This document shows, one piece after another, positions 41,781 through 52,800 of a stretch of DNA of 64,000 nt. The notes beneath the pieces are model-generated. The model searched no databases and was not told the origin of the DNA. It saw only the letters and a program-made list of their open reading frames with translations. A program made the position numbers and the translations under genes. Source of the DNA: Archangium violaceum Cb vi76 (GTDB lineage Bacteria; Myxococcota; Myxococcia; Myxococcales; Myxococcaceae). The stretch is from assembly GCF_000733295.1 (NCBI RefSeq), contig NZ_JPMI01000275.1, forward strand, positions 62,001-126,000, given 5' to 3'. Each line of letters starts with the position of its first letter. Within the stretch, counting starts at the first letter, position 1.

Positions 41781-43516
41781 GAGCCTGTCGCGAAAGGTAG
41801 TGCGGAGGGGTTGACTTCGCAGGTCAACAAGAGGTGAAGCTTCGGGGATGGGAACCCGAGGCAAGAAGCAGCCGGCCAGGCGACTACCGGACATGAGGCC
41901 AGAGACGGAGCAGGCCGAGCGGCTGGCCAGCACGTTGGAGGAGGTGGAGGTAGAGGGGGTAGGGAAGTTGCGCTTCGTGGTGGGCGACAAGCAGAGGCTG
42001 CACATCGGGACGCAACCGCTTGGTAGCTACCTGGAGCAGGCGCAGTTGGGGTGGGTGGTGAAGCTGGGGCAGTGGCTGGAGGAGATGGAGTGGGGGGGCT
42101 TCTTTGGGGCGTACAAACCCGGGGGGAGAGCGCCGCTGCACCCCAGGCTGGTGGTGGGGTTGTTCGTGTACGGGCTGCTGAACAAGCAGTGGGGATTGAG
42201 GCCGCTGGAGAAGCTGGCGCGCAGGGATGTGGGGGCGTGGTGGCTATGCGGCGGAGAGCAGCCCGACCACAGCACCCTGGGACGCTTCTGCCTGCTGCAC
42301 CTGGAAATACTCACCGAGGACTTCTTCGTGGAGGTGACACGCAAGGTGTTGCGGGAGGTGGGAGTGCAAGCGGGAATAGTGGCCGCGGACGGCACGGTGG
42401 TGGAGGCGGCGGCGGGACTGGCCTCGCTGGTGAAGCAGGTGGCCTTGGAGGAGCAGGTGGCCCAGGCGCGCAGCCGCGCCGAGGCCGAGCCGCCAAACGC
42501 CCAGGCGCAGCGGACGGCGGCCACCCTGCAACAGGCGCGGCAGGTGCTCGAGCAGCGGCAGCAGGCACGAGCGCAGGTGGGCAAGCCAGGCGAGTCGGTG
42601 AAGGTGTCGAGCAGCGAGCCGGAGGCGATGGTGCAGCCACGCAAGGACGGGCCGGTGCGTCCCAGTTACAAGCCATGCCTGCTGGTGCACGAGAAGCGAA
42701 TCATCATCGGCCAGAGTCTGCACCCCGCCAGTGAGACGGCCAGTGTCGTGCCACTGCTGGTGCAGCATGGACAGGTGCTGGAGGACTTGCCGGTGCAACT
42801 GCTGCTGGACGCGGGCTTCTTCAGCTTGAATGTGCTGAGCACGTGCGTGCAGGTGGGGGTGGACGTGCTCTGCCCCTCGGGCAAGGCCCACGGGGAGGAG
42901 GACTTCGAGCGCAAGGGACACAAGGGCCTGTTCGCCAAGAGCGCCTTCCGTTACGAGGAGGAGTCCGACAGCTACACGTGCCCGGCGGGGCACAGGCTGA
43001 CAACAACCGGCAGCCTCCAACACCAGGGCCAGGAGCGCAGCTACAGGGAGTACCGTACCCAGGCATGTGCTGGCTGCCCACTGCGTGCGCAATGCACCCA
43101 GGCGGAGCATGGCCGCAAGCTCAAGCGCTTCGAAGGCGAGGAGTACAAGGAGGCCATGCAGAAGGTGCTGCAGCAGCCCGCCGCACGTGCCTGCTACCGG
43201 CGGCGCGGCGCCATCGTGGAGCCGGTATTCGCCGAGCTCAAGGAGCGCCAGGGCTTGCGGCGCTTCCACCGTCGAGGCTTGCGCAAGGCCGCCATGGAAC
43301 TGGCCCTGCATTGCATCGCCTACAACCTCAAGCAGGCCCTGGGCTCCCAGGTGGTGGTGGTGCGGCTTTTTCTGCTTGCCCGCCTCCCTGGCTCCCCCTG
43401 GCTCCTGGTGGACTGCGCTCTGCTCCTCTACGCTCCATAACGCCGGAACCTCCGGCTCCAGGGAGCGCTATACCCTCCTGCTCCCCCCCTCTCGAGCCCT
43501 CTTTTGCGACAGGCTC
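41781..43516 (+). mobile_element. IS1182-family insertion sequence, complete
   Basis: The 1736-bp element has terminal inverted repeats GAGCCTGTCGCGAAAG (left) and GAGCCTGTCGCAAAAG (right, reversed) with one mismatch in 16. It is flanked by a 4-base direct repeat CAGA (41777-41780 and 43517-43520). One intact transposase gene fills it. The target is the loop of a palindromic repeat, in keeping with the known liking of this family for palindromes. The matched ends and open gene suggest a recent, possibly active insertion. Confidence 0.9.
41848..43440 (+). CDS. IS1182-family transposase
   Basis: The 530-residue DDE transposase has an N-terminal domain with LHPRLVVGLFVYGLLNKQWGLRPLEKLARRD, the first Asp in GIVAADGTVVEA, a Gln/Ala-rich insert (about 200-250), and the second Asp in LLLDAGFFSLN. 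A Cys-rich segment CAGCPLRAQC precedes the Glu in IVEPVFAELKERQGLRRFHRRG. The order matches the IS1182 family. The reading frame has no break. The start lies 67 bases inside the left end of the element. Confidence 0.93.
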   Translation: MGTRGKKQPARRLPDMRPETEQAERLASTLEEVEVEGVGKLRFVVGDKQRLHIGTQPLGSYLEQAQLGWVVKLGQWLEEMEWGGFFGAYKPGGRAPLHPRLVVGLFVYGLLNKQWGLRPLEKLARRDVGAWWLCGGEQPDHSTLGRFCLLHLEILTEDFFVEVTRKVLREVGVQAGIVAADGTVVEAAAGLASLVKQVALEEQVAQARSRAEAEPPNAQAQRTAATLQQARQVLEQRQQARAQVGKPGESVKVSSSEPEAMVQPRKDGPVRPSYKPCLLVHEKRIIIGQSLHPASETASVVPLLVQHGQVLEDLPVQLLLDAGFFSLNVLSTCVQVGVDVLCPSGKAHGEEDFERKGHKGLFAKSAFRYEEESDSYTCPAGHRLTTTGSLQHQGQERSYREYRTQACAGCPLRAQCTQAEHGRKLKRFEGEEYKEAMQKVLQQPAARACYRRRGAIVEPVFAELKERQGLRRFHRRGLRKAAMELALHCIAYNLKQALGSQVVVVRLFLLARLPGSPWLLVDCALLLYAP

Positions 43517-43561
43517 CAGAGGGAGAGGGTGCACACACGGGCTCAACCCGGGATGTTGGAT

Positions 43562-43596
43562 ACCCTCACCCCGTCCCTCTCCCGGAGGGCGAGGGG
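43562..43596 (+). repeat. REP-like palindromic repeat, copy 7
   Basis: Forward copy with ACCCTCACCCC head and stem TCTCCC-GGAGGGCGAGGGG. It is 32 bases after the right half of copy 6 and shares with it a 15-base lead, CGGGATGTTGGATAC. Before the IS inserted, the two formed a close direct pair, like BIME-type arrays. Confidence 0.8.
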
Positions 43597-43644
43597 TGTG
43601 GTGCGTGCTGTCCTGCCCCGTGTCCTCCGGTTAAAAGGGCCGCC

Positions 43645-45357
43645 ATGACCCGACGACTCCTCTCCCTCGCCGCCGCCGCGCTGCTCTTCTCGGGCCCCGC
43701 GGCCGCCGCCGAGGCTCCCGCCCGTCCGCCCAACGCCGCCGAGCTCAAGCGCATGACGTCCCGCTTCGCCCCCGTCGACATCCAGGCCGACGTCTCCAAG
43801 CTCCCCGAGAACGAGCGCCGTGCCCTCGCGAAGACCGTCCAGGCCGCCAAGCTCATGGACTCGCTCTTCCTGCGCCAGGTCTGGGCCGGCAACGAGACGC
43901 TCCTGCTCGACCTCCTCAAGGACACCTCCCCCCTCGGCCGCGAGCGGCTGCACTCCTTCATCCTCAACAAGGGCCCCTGGTCCCGGCTCGACCACAACGC
44001 GCCCTTCCTCTCCGGCGTCCCCGCCAAGCCCCTCGAGGGCAACTTCTACCCGGCCGGTGCCTCCAAGGCCGACATCGAGGCCTGGGTGAAGTCGCTCCCC
44101 GAGGCCCAGCAGCGCGAGGCCACCGGCTTCTTCACCACCATCCGCCGTGACACGAACGGCAAGTTCGTCACCGTCCCCTACAGCGTCGAGTACCAGGGCG
44201 AGCTCGCCCAGGCCGCGCAGTTGCTGCGCGAGGCCGCCGAGCTCACCACCCAGCCCACGCTCAAGGCCTTCCTCGTGAAGCGCGCCGACGCCTTCCTCAG
44301 CAACGACTACTACCCCAGCGAGGTCGCCTGGATGGAGCTCGACGCCAGCATCGAGCCCACCATCGGGCCCTACGAGGTCTACGAGGACGAGTGGTTCAAC
44401 TACAAGGCCGCCTTCGAGGCCTTCATCACCCTGCGCGACGACGCCGAGACGCAGAAGCTCGCGAAGTTCAGCGGCGAGCTGCAGGGGCTGGAGAACAACC
44501 TCCCCATCGACCCGAAGCTGCGCAACCCGAAGCTGGGCGCGCTCGCCCCCATCCGCGTGGTCAACAGCATCTTCTCCTCCGGTGATGGTTACCGCGGCGT
44601 GCAGACCGCGGCCTACAACCTGCCCAATGACGAGCGCGTGGCGGCCGAGAAGGGCACCAAGCGCGTGATGCTCAAGAACATCCAGGAGGCCAAGTTCCAG
44701 CGCGTGCTGCTGCCCATCGCCCAGGTGGCGCTGCCCGCGAAGGACCGCAAGGACGTCTCCTTCGATGCCTTCTTCACCCACATCCTCATGCACGAGCTCA
44801 TGCACGGGCTGGGGCCCCACAACATCACCGTGGAGGGCAAGCAGACCACGGTGCGCCAGGCGCTCCAGGCGTCCTCCAGCGCCATCGAGGAGGCCAAGGC
44901 GGACATCTCCGGCCTGTGGGCCCTGCAGCAGCTGGTGGACAAGGGCGTGCTCTCCAAGGACCTGGAGCGCACCATGTACACCACCTTCCTGGCGTCCGCG
45001 TTCCGCTCCATCCGCTTCGGCATCAACGAGGCGCACGGCAAGGGCGTCGCCTTGCAGCTCAACTATCTCCTCGATGCTGGCGCGGTGGTGGTGAACAAGG
45101 ACGGCACCTTCACGGTGGTCCCCGGGAAGATCAAGGAGTCCGTCACCGCCCTGACGAAGCAGCTCATGGAGCTGCAGGCCAGCGGCAACCGCGCCAACGC
45201 CGAGTCGATGCTCGAGAAGATGGGCGTGGTGCGTCCCGAGGTGAAGCGCGTCCTGGACAAGCTGAGCAAAGTGCCCGTGGACGTCGAGCCGCGCTACGTC
45301 ACCGCCGAGAAGCTCTCCGCCGAGCTCGGGGGCTTCTCCACCCCGGCCGGAAAGTAA
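43645..45357 (+). CDS. secreted M49-like (dipeptidyl-peptidase III-type) zinc metallopeptidase
   Basis: The 570-residue protein has a signal peptide (MTRRLLSLAAAALLFSGPAAAA). The zinc site HELMHGLGPH starts at about residue 383, and the downstream EEAKAD at about 415 fits the third ligand of the M49 family. The upstream SLFLRQVWAGNETLL and PYEVYEDEWFNYKAAFEAF blocks occur in the DPP3-related proteins of bacteria. Classical DPP III has HExxGH, one residue longer, so this belongs to the HExxH-type branch. It probably trims peptides in the periplasm or outside the cell. The longer in-frame start would read through a repeat. Confidence 0.7.
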   Translation: MTRRLLSLAAAALLFSGPAAAAEAPARPPNAAELKRMTSRFAPVDIQADVSKLPENERRALAKTVQAAKLMDSLFLRQVWAGNETLLLDLLKDTSPLGRERLHSFILNKGPWSRLDHNAPFLSGVPAKPLEGNFYPAGASKADIEAWVKSLPEAQQREATGFFTTIRRDTNGKFVTVPYSVEYQGELAQAAQLLREAAELTTQPTLKAFLVKRADAFLSNDYYPSEVAWMELDASIEPTIGPYEVYEDEWFNYKAAFEAFITLRDDAETQKLAKFSGELQGLENNLPIDPKLRNPKLGALAPIRVVNSIFSSGDGYRGVQTAAYNLPNDERVAAEKGTKRVMLKNIQEAKFQRVLLPIAQVALPAKDRKDVSFDAFFTHILMHELMHGLGPHNITVEGKQTTVRQALQASSSAIEEAKADISGLWALQQLVDKGVLSKDLERTMYTTFLASAFRSIRFGINEAHGKGVALQLNYLLDAGAVVVNKDGTFTVVPGKIKESVTALTKQLMELQASGNRANAESMLEKMGVVRPEVKRVLDKLSKVPVDVEPRYVTAEKLSAELGGFSTPAGK

Positions 45358-45373
45358 TCCCGCCGTCCACTCG

Positions 45374-45405
45374 CCCGCCGCGTGCGTTTTCCCGTGCGCG
45401 GCGGG
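45374..45405 (+). terminator. GC hairpin after the metallopeptidase gene
   Basis: CCCGCCGCG (45374-45382) and CGCGGCGGG (45397-45405) form a perfect 9-bp stem 16 bases after the stop. No T-run follows, so it may be a weak or factor-dependent terminator, or only an mRNA 3' stabiliser. Confidence 0.35.
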
Positions 45406-45422
45406 CCGGGTGGCTCGCAGAG

Positions 45423-46145
45423 ATGAGCTGGATGCGGAATCACGTTCCTCCCGACCCCTGGGGTGTGCTCATCGCGCTGACCGTGCTCGGCGCGTGGCTG
45501 GCTCATCTCGTCTGGCTGCTGGTGGCGGACGGGCTGACCCTCGCCTCGCCGCTCACCTGGCTGCACATCGCCTTGCAGGCGTACCTGTCCACCGGCCTCT
45601 TCATCACCGGCCATGACGCGATGCACGGCACGGTGAGCCGCTCGCGGTGGGTGAATCAGGCCGTGGGCACGGTCGCCTGCTTCCTCTTCGCCGGGCTCTC
45701 CTACCGGCGCCTGGTGGTCAACCACCGCGCCCACCACGCCGACCCCACCGGCCCCGACGACCCGGACTTCTCCACCCGCACCCAGTCCTTCTGGCCGTGG
45801 TTCGCCACCTTCATGGTGCGCTACACCACCTGGCTTCAAATCGTCGTCATGGCCGCCAAGTTCAACCTGCTGCTGTACCTCGGGGTGGCGCAGTGGCGGC
45901 TTCTGGCCTTCTGGGTGGTGCCCGCGCTGCTCGGCACGGTGCAGCTCTTCTACTTCGGCACCTACCTGCCCCACCGGCGGCCGGACACCCCGGACATGGC
46001 GCCCCACCACGCCCGCTCCCTGCCGCGCAACCACCTGTGGGCCATGCTCTCCTGCTACTTCTTCGGCTACCACTGGGAGCACCACCAGTCGCCCTCCACT
46101 CCCTGGTGGCGCCTGTGGAAGTCGAGGGACGTGGCCCGGTTGTAA
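45423..46145 (+). CDS. crtW: CrtW-like carotenoid ketolase (fatty-acid-desaturase superfamily)
   Basis: The 240-residue di-iron membrane enzyme has His boxes HDAMH (64-68), HRAHH (101-105) and HWEHH (217-221). The surroundings TGLFITGHDAMHGTV, LFYFGTYLPHRRP and SCYFFGYHWEHHQSPSTPWW are the pattern of CrtW beta-carotene 4-ketolases rather than acyl-lipid desaturases. These add keto groups to carotenoid end rings, and keto-carotenoids are known from myxobacteria. No other carotenoid gene is adjacent, so a general fatty-acid-desaturase label is the fallback. GAG just before the ATG is a weak ribosome site. Confidence 0.75.
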   Translation: MSWMRNHVPPDPWGVLIALTVLGAWLAHLVWLLVADGLTLASPLTWLHIALQAYLSTGLFITGHDAMHGTVSRSRWVNQAVGTVACFLFAGLSYRRLVVNHRAHHADPTGPDDPDFSTRTQSFWPWFATFMVRYTTWLQIVVMAAKFNLLLYLGVAQWRLLAFWVVPALLGTVQLFYFGTYLPHRRPDTPDMAPHHARSLPRNHLWAMLSCYFFGYHWEHHQSPSTPWWRLWKSRDVARL

Positions 46146-46178
46146 CCAGCTTCCGCTTCGGGCGTACTCAAGGGAACC

Positions 46179-47165
<987 letters not shown>

Positions 47166-47170
47166 CGCCC

Positions 47171-47800
47171 ATGGCCTCCCCTCCGCACCCCTGGCTCAAG
47201 CCGGCCGTCCTCGTGGGTGGCCTCCATCCGTTGGCCTCCATGGCGCTCGCGTTCGCCTGGGGGGCGCTGGGCGCCAATCCCATCGAGCGCGTGCTCAACC
47301 AGACGGGGCTGCTCGCCCTCATCCTCCTGGTGGCGTCGCTCGCGTGCACGCCGCTCAAGGGGGTGTCCGGGTGGACGTGGCCCATCCGCCTCCGCAAGCT
47401 GCTGGGCCTGCTGGGCTTCACCTACGCCTCGGCGCACTTCTTCACCTACGTCGTGCTGGACCAGGGGCTGGCCCTCGGCGTCATCCTCGAGGACATCGCG
47501 AAGCGGCCCTTCATCACCGTGGGCTTCCTGGCCCTGGTGCTGCTGGTGCCGCTGGCCGTCACGAGTACGAATCGCATGGTGCGCCGGATGGGGTTTCCCG
47601 CATGGCAGCGGCTGCACCGGCTGGCCTACGTGGCGGCCTCGCTGGGCGTGGTGCACTTCGTCTGGCGTGTGAAGAAGGACCTCACCGAGCCGCTCGTCTA
47701 CGGCGGCGTGCTGGCGCTGCTCTTCGCCATCCGCGTGGCCGAGGCGCTGCGCAAACGGCGGGCGCGCTCCTCGGCCCAGGTTCCGGCCCGCCCGGTGTAG
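47171..47800 (+). CDS. msrQ: heme-binding membrane subunit of the MsrPQ system
   Basis: Passes electrons from the respiratory quinone pool to MsrP through b heme. The 209-residue protein has about five to six helices. Heme-ligand and family motifs are TYASAHFFTYVVLDQG, RPFITVGFLALVLLVPLAVTS and WQRLHRLAYVAASLGVVHFVW. Start and spacing fit an operon with msrP. Confidence 0.92.
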   Translation: MASPPHPWLKPAVLVGGLHPLASMALAFAWGALGANPIERVLNQTGLLALILLVASLACTPLKGVSGWTWPIRLRKLLGLLGFTYASAHFFTYVVLDQGLALGVILEDIAKRPFITVGFLALVLLVPLAVTSTNRMVRRMGFPAWQRLHRLAYVAASLGVVHFVWRVKKDLTEPLVYGGVLALLFAIRVAEALRKRRARSSAQVPARPV

Positions 47801-48031
47801 CGGCTCAGGCCTTCCTGGCCGGAGGCAGGAGGGTGGGTCGCCTGTCCTGGTTCCTGCCCGCCGGGTGCGTTCCACTTGCCCCGGAATCGGTGCTCCACAT
47901 GGTCTGGTGCATGCACTGCCTCGGAACTCCGCCCTGTCCGGGCGGGGGCGCCGTGTTGGCGTGAACGCACTTCCTGCCTGTAGTCTCGAATCGAGCTCTT
48001 CGCGGATGCGGTCAACGACAGGATGCGCTGC

Positions 48032-49129
48032 ATGTCACACGGGTGGGCCGTGCTGCTCTGCATGCTTCTCGTGGGGTGTAGCGGTGCTGCCCAGGGAGTC
48101 CGTCACGCCACGGGCCGGCAAGAGCGCTGCGTTCAGGTCCCGCGCCGTTACGTTGCGTCGGGTGCACTGAAGGAAGCATTTCATTCAGCTCGTGCTGGCG
48201 TGAGAGGAGTGCCCGTGGCGGCGGCGCTGGGGGCGGCTTCACCCGCGGCGCCGCTGCCTCCACCCTCGTCACCCCCGTTGGAGGGGCTCTCTGGCGAGGG
48301 GCTGGGTAATGGCATACCACGCGGCGTGCTCCGGCTCGTGCCAGAAGGTGGTACGGCCGCGGGAGAAGCAGGGGCTGGAGGCGCGGCGGGAGAGCTCCTC
48401 GTCACGGGAGGCGCGGTGGTCGCGGCAGCCGGTAGCGTGCTCCTGTTCTGCTTGACCGTCGAGGCGGTGGTGGATGGGTCGGAGACCCCGATCGACATCG
48501 CGGACGAGTTCTACGGCACGCACTTCGGCGATGTAGCCGGGTGGGTTCAAGGTCAATACCCACCCCATGCACCCAACGGAGCGGGAACAGGGGCGTCCAA
48601 GGCCCGCCGAGGACCGGCGTCCGCCCCGCTCACTCCTCCCGGTGCCTCGCCGAAATCAAAGCCAGCTGGGAATGACAAGACACGGCTGGGGCGCATCTAT
48701 GCAACCTACACGCGGCTCAATAGGAATACCCATCGCTACTACTCGGGACGAACCAGTATGGTCGTCGATCTCACCCAGCCCCTCGAAGAACAGGTGTTTC
48801 TAGCCGTTATTCTTCGAGCTCTGAATCATCACATTGACGAGAACGACGAGCCGAAGTGGGCTGGGTTCGCCCTGCCGACGATTGATCAATTCGATGTCGG
48901 GACTGCCATTGATTATGGCCGAAGATATGACGACACCGCGTATTGGCGGATTCGTGGAAGAAAGCAGCAGTTGATTGATTCCCATGGCGGTGCCCAGGCT
49001 GACACCGGAAAGCCCTATCGAACCGAGAATGTCGTGCGCGGTGTGGCGAAAGACAATCCGTGGGGCAGGCGGTTTCACGCCGCAGCCACGGAGAGCTGGG
49101 GTCGGCTCCATCCTTATACGGGATTATAG
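48032..49129 (+). CDS. lipoprotein toxin candidate with myxobacterial C-terminal domain
   Basis: The 365-residue lipoprotein (MSHGWAVLLCMLLVGCSG, Cys16) has a low-complexity Pro/Gly/Ala middle with a hydrophobic stretch (about 115-145), then a compact C-terminal domain from about 215. That domain reads GRIYATYTRLNRNTHRYYSG, LNHHIDENDEPKWAGF, RIRGRKQQLIDSHGGAQ and WGRLHPYTG. An anchored leader plus variable tip followed at once by an Imm26-like gene is the layout of a contact-dependent toxin; the tip's activity is unknown. The Met at 48032 has AGGA eight bases upstream; the ATG nine bases earlier does not. Confidence 0.7.
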   Translation: MSHGWAVLLCMLLVGCSGAAQGVRHATGRQERCVQVPRRYVASGALKEAFHSARAGVRGVPVAAALGAASPAAPLPPPSSPPLEGLSGEGLGNGIPRGVLRLVPEGGTAAGEAGAGGAAGELLVTGGAVVAAAGSVLLFCLTVEAVVDGSETPIDIADEFYGTHFGDVAGWVQGQYPPHAPNGAGTGASKARRGPASAPLTPPGASPKSKPAGNDKTRLGRIYATYTRLNRNTHRYYSGRTSMVVDLTQPLEEQVFLAVILRALNHHIDENDEPKWAGFALPTIDQFDVGTAIDYGRRYDDTAYWRIRGRKQQLIDSHGGAQADTGKPYRTENVVRGVAKDNPWGRRFHAAATESWGRLHPYTGL

Positions 49130-49131
49130 AA

Positions 49132-49593
49132 ATGACGAAAGTGCGCTTTTATAGACCGGGATCCTTTTTGAGAGTTCCACTCGCCGACGGCTCCTTCGGC
49201 TATGGGAGGGCGATTGCGCGCACGCATGATGCCTTCTACGATTACAGGACCGAAAGTCCTGACGCAGACCTTGACCGGATCGCATCCAAGCCAATCCTTT
49301 TCAAGGTGGCTGTCCGCCATTTGGAGCCGGGGTCGTGGGAGACCATCGGATGGCGAGCGATTGAGGAGCCGCTGGCTCGACCCATCGTCCAATTCAGGCA
49401 GGACGTGGGAGACTTCCGTCGCTGCACGATCTTCGACACCGCGGGCAATTCGAGAGATGCCGAGCCCCAGGAGTGTGTCGGGCTCGAGCGAATGGCCGTC
49501 TGGGAGCAGTCCGATGTCGAGGAGCGCCTGCTCGACACCTTCATGGGGCGGCCCAATTTCACGATGGAGCATCTGAAAGTACGCCTGCAATAG
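49132..49593 (+). CDS. Imm26-like immunity protein
   Basis: The 153-residue cytoplasmic protein opens with RPGSFLRVPLADGSFGYGRAI. The 'G-FxxVPLxDGxxGYGRV' pattern is that of the Imm26 immunity family in polymorphic-toxin systems. The middle ASKPILFKVAVRHLEPGSWETIGW is also typical. It starts two bases after the upstream toxin-like gene, so the pair is translated together. A near-identical copy lies at 54745-55209. Confidence 0.75.
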   Translation: MTKVRFYRPGSFLRVPLADGSFGYGRAIARTHDAFYDYRTESPDADLDRIASKPILFKVAVRHLEPGSWETIGWRAIEEPLARPIVQFRQDVGDFRRCTIFDTAGNSRDAEPQECVGLERMAVWEQSDVEERLLDTFMGRPNFTMEHLKVRLQ

Positions 49594-49684
49594 GCGGTCT
49601 CGAGCGGGCCTCCTCCGCCCTTTATGGTTGGCTGTCCCGCATCCTATCCTTCAGGATTGTTCCATCTGGGGGAAGGCGCGACAC

Positions 49685-49876
49685 ATGGAGAAGCACCGCG
49701 GTTTTGAGATGGGGGCGGGCGCGGTGAGACGAGGAGCGGTACGGCCGGCGCGACAGCGAGGGTGGCCGAGCCGAGGGGCTACTGCGCTGGTGCTGCTGGT
49801 CCTCGTGCAGCAGGCGACGTGCGCGGCGGAGGCTTGGGAGGTGGCCGGAGGAGCACAGGGATGGGAACATGCGTGA
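49685..49876 (+). CDS. short putative secreted protein
   Basis: The 63-residue frame starts MEKHRGFEMGAGAV and carries a hydrophobic stretch, TALVLLVLVQQATCAA, that could be a signal peptide, followed by only about 15 residues. It overlaps the next gene by eight bases. Overlap and composition suggest it is translated, but it may be just a leader that couples expression of the large toxin gene. No family recognised. Confidence 0.4.
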   Translation: MEKHRGFEMGAGAVRRGAVRPARQRGWPSRGATALVLLVLVQQATCAAEAWEVAGGAQGWEHA

Positions 49877-52800
49877 AGCCGCCCGTGCAAAGAGCCTCCA
49901 GACCCTCCTGGTGATGAGCTACCTTGTAGCCAGCATGAGCGCGGCAGGCGGTGAGTTGAGGAGAGAGCGGGTGATGCTCTCGGTGAAAGCGCATATGCGA
50001 GAGAAAGCACTCAGCCCCAGCCTGGAAGACTGGAAGGAGGGCGTGCTCTCCCTCAGGGTGATGGACCCGGGCACCCTCGTGGTGGAAGCAGGCGATGAAG
50101 TCATCGCCGCGGGGGAGTTCCTCTGGGGCGAGGGAACGCGGCTGCGGGTGGAGCCACGCAGGGGCTACCCGCCTGCGCCGCTGCCCCGGCTGGTGAGTCC
50201 CGAGCCGGGCCGGGAAGAGGTGGAGGTGGCCGTCCCGGAGGGCGTGGGCGCCGGAGGGGTGCTCACCCTCACCTATGACTGGGGCCGCCAGGACATGCCT
50301 GCCCTGGAGCGCACCTGGCGCCTCCCGCCCATGGAGGACATGCCACCCGAGTGGCTCGAGGATGAGCAAGTGGAGACGGAGCAAGAGGGCACGCCGGAGG
50401 ACGAGGGGGACAGCGCGCTGGCCTTCCTCTCGCCCCAGCAGGTCCCGCTCTCCGTGCAGGTGGACCCAGAGCGTCCGGAGTTGCTCTGGGTTTCCGCGTA
50501 CGCCTCCCGGGAGGAGCTCGCCTCGCGATTCTTCGGGGATGCGTCCGCGGTGGGCGCCTTCGACTTCGAGCCCCGCCCGGCGCCCCCCAACGCTGAAGGG
50601 GAGCCACGCCAGTGCGTGCGCGTGCGCCAGCCATCCTCATTGCGGCCCGAGCTCCTCGCGCAGGTACGTGGTGCCCTGGACGAGCGGCTGAAAACGGACA
50701 ACACGTGGAGCCGCGCATGGCTCTCGGCTCAGTCCGTGGACAGGCCCGGGGCCGAAGCGCTCGTGGAGCGCGGCCTGCGCTGGTCCCAGCGCTCGGAGAT
50801 TCCAGACGGCTCCGGCCAGAGCTACTTCGACAGCTACCTCCAGACACTGGCGCCCTGGCGGGACGCGAAGCCACGCGGGCTGCTGGGGGACTCGCTCGCC
50901 CAGGACTGGCACTTTCTGGGAGAAGCCTCCGAGCCCCTGCGGAAGGCCATCGCCCTGCGCTCCGAGCGCTGGAAGACGAGCTACACCGTCACGGATGGTT
51001 CACCCGTCCTCTCGCCAGGAGACGTGGTGGGGCGCTTCTACTTCCCGGATGGCTCCAGCATCCAGGTACAACTCCAGGAGTTGCTCACCTCGGAGTCCTC
51101 CCTGGAGCGCGCCGAACTGCGGGTGCGTAACCTCCCCCACAGGGGCTCGTGCGTCATCATTCCCGGGGAGGATGAGCGCTGGCGTGGCTACAGAGTCTAC
51201 TTCCGCCTCTCCGCGGGGGCCCCCGAACCGCTAGCGCACCCCGAGGGTGACTTCTACTGGTACTACCCCGGGACGCTCTTCATCCGCCCGGGAGACTGGC
51301 GGCCGGGGCTGGGGGCCGGTACGGGCGGGTTGGTGGCCCTTCGGCGGGAACTTCTCGAGACAGCCCTGGCCACGGCGACACCGCATGAGCCCCAGCCGCT
51401 GCTCGCCCTCGACCACGATGTGCTCTCCCTGCTCACCCCGGAGGAGCGCCTGGGTGTCTTCAACACCGTCCTCACGGGCCCCGCGCTCACCTCGGACAGG
51501 AGGGAGGACGCAGTGCACCTGCTGACGCGGATGCTGCTGTCCACGCTGGACGGGGACTTCCCCCCGCTGGAGCGCAAGCTCACCTCGAGTGGGGCGCTGG
51601 AGAAGCTGCTCGGCGGCAATTCACCCGACAACAAGGTGTTGCTGGGACAGGCATTCACCCAGAAGGCGCTCGCCTCCTTTCCCCTCACGCTGGACCTGCT
51701 CGAGTCCCTGCCTGGCTTCCACCTGGGGCGTGAGGGCGAGACGACGCACCTGCTCAACGTCGCCTCCGGGCGGGTGTCCACGGTGTTGGTGGCGCCGGAG
51801 GCATGGGAGGCGCGGCAGGGCGTACGCCTGGGAGCCGAACCCGCCCTGCCCGGAGAAGCGGTGGGGCTCGCCAGGCGCATGGCCCTGTACTTCCAGCCGG
51901 TGCGGCAGGAATTCCAGGCGCGCTACTTCTCCTCCGTGGACGAACTGCCGCGCAGCCGGGCCCTGCACCCGCTGGAGTGGGTGAGGGTGGAAGTGCATGG
52001 GCCGCAGCCGCGCACGCGCCTGATGACGGCCATGGAGCTGGCCCTGCTCGCCTCCACGCCGGACGCGTCGCTGGCCTGGTCGGCGGTGAGCCGCATCGGC
52101 GAACTGCACATGGTGTACGGCGCCGTGTCCGCCCTGGCGAAGCCGCCGCTGCTGACAACAGGGGCAGCCAACGCCGCGCAAGGCAGCACGCTCATCGCAG
52201 CACGCGGAGCGGCGGTGCGCTTGTTCGCGGGCCGCATGTCGCTGGTGGCGGTCCTGGCTGGAGTGGACACGTACCGGGACGAGCTGTCGCGGACGCCCGA
52301 GGGACGGGCGTTCCTCGCGGTGCACGACCTGGCCATGGTGGCGCTGGCCGGCAGGGACATCCACAAGCTCGCCACCTCGGGCATCGGCCGCGAGCTGGTA
52401 CACCGGGGCAGGCTGGCGTTGAGCGCGGCGGGCGCCCGGGCCTCGTCCGGAATGCGTGAGTCGGTGGAGTCCGTCCACGCGCTGGTGAAGACGCTGGAGC
52501 GGATGCTCGCCGAGGGCAAGGCCGTTGCGACACCGGACGGACTGCGGTTTTCCCTTCCTGGCGGCGCCGAGGCTTTCACGCAGGCCTTCTTCGCCATCCG
52601 CGGGGAAATCGCCGCCGCACGGGCCCTCGGTGGCATTCGCAGTGCGGGGCTCACGGCCCAGGAGGCCGAGAAGACGCTGGAGGCGCTGAAGCTGCTGGCG
52701 GCGGAGAGCCAGCAGCTGGCGCGTGCCTATGGTGCGGTGGCACTGCGTGCGGCGGCGCTGCCGGCTGACAAGGCCCAGGCCTACCTCGCCGCCGTCGACT

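Noticed and set aside
45424-46145. Plain fatty-acid desaturase as the first label for the di-iron membrane protein
   Set aside because: The TGLFITGHDAMHG, FGTYLPHR and SCYFFGYHWEHH surroundings fit CrtW ketolases better; the general label is kept only as a fallback.
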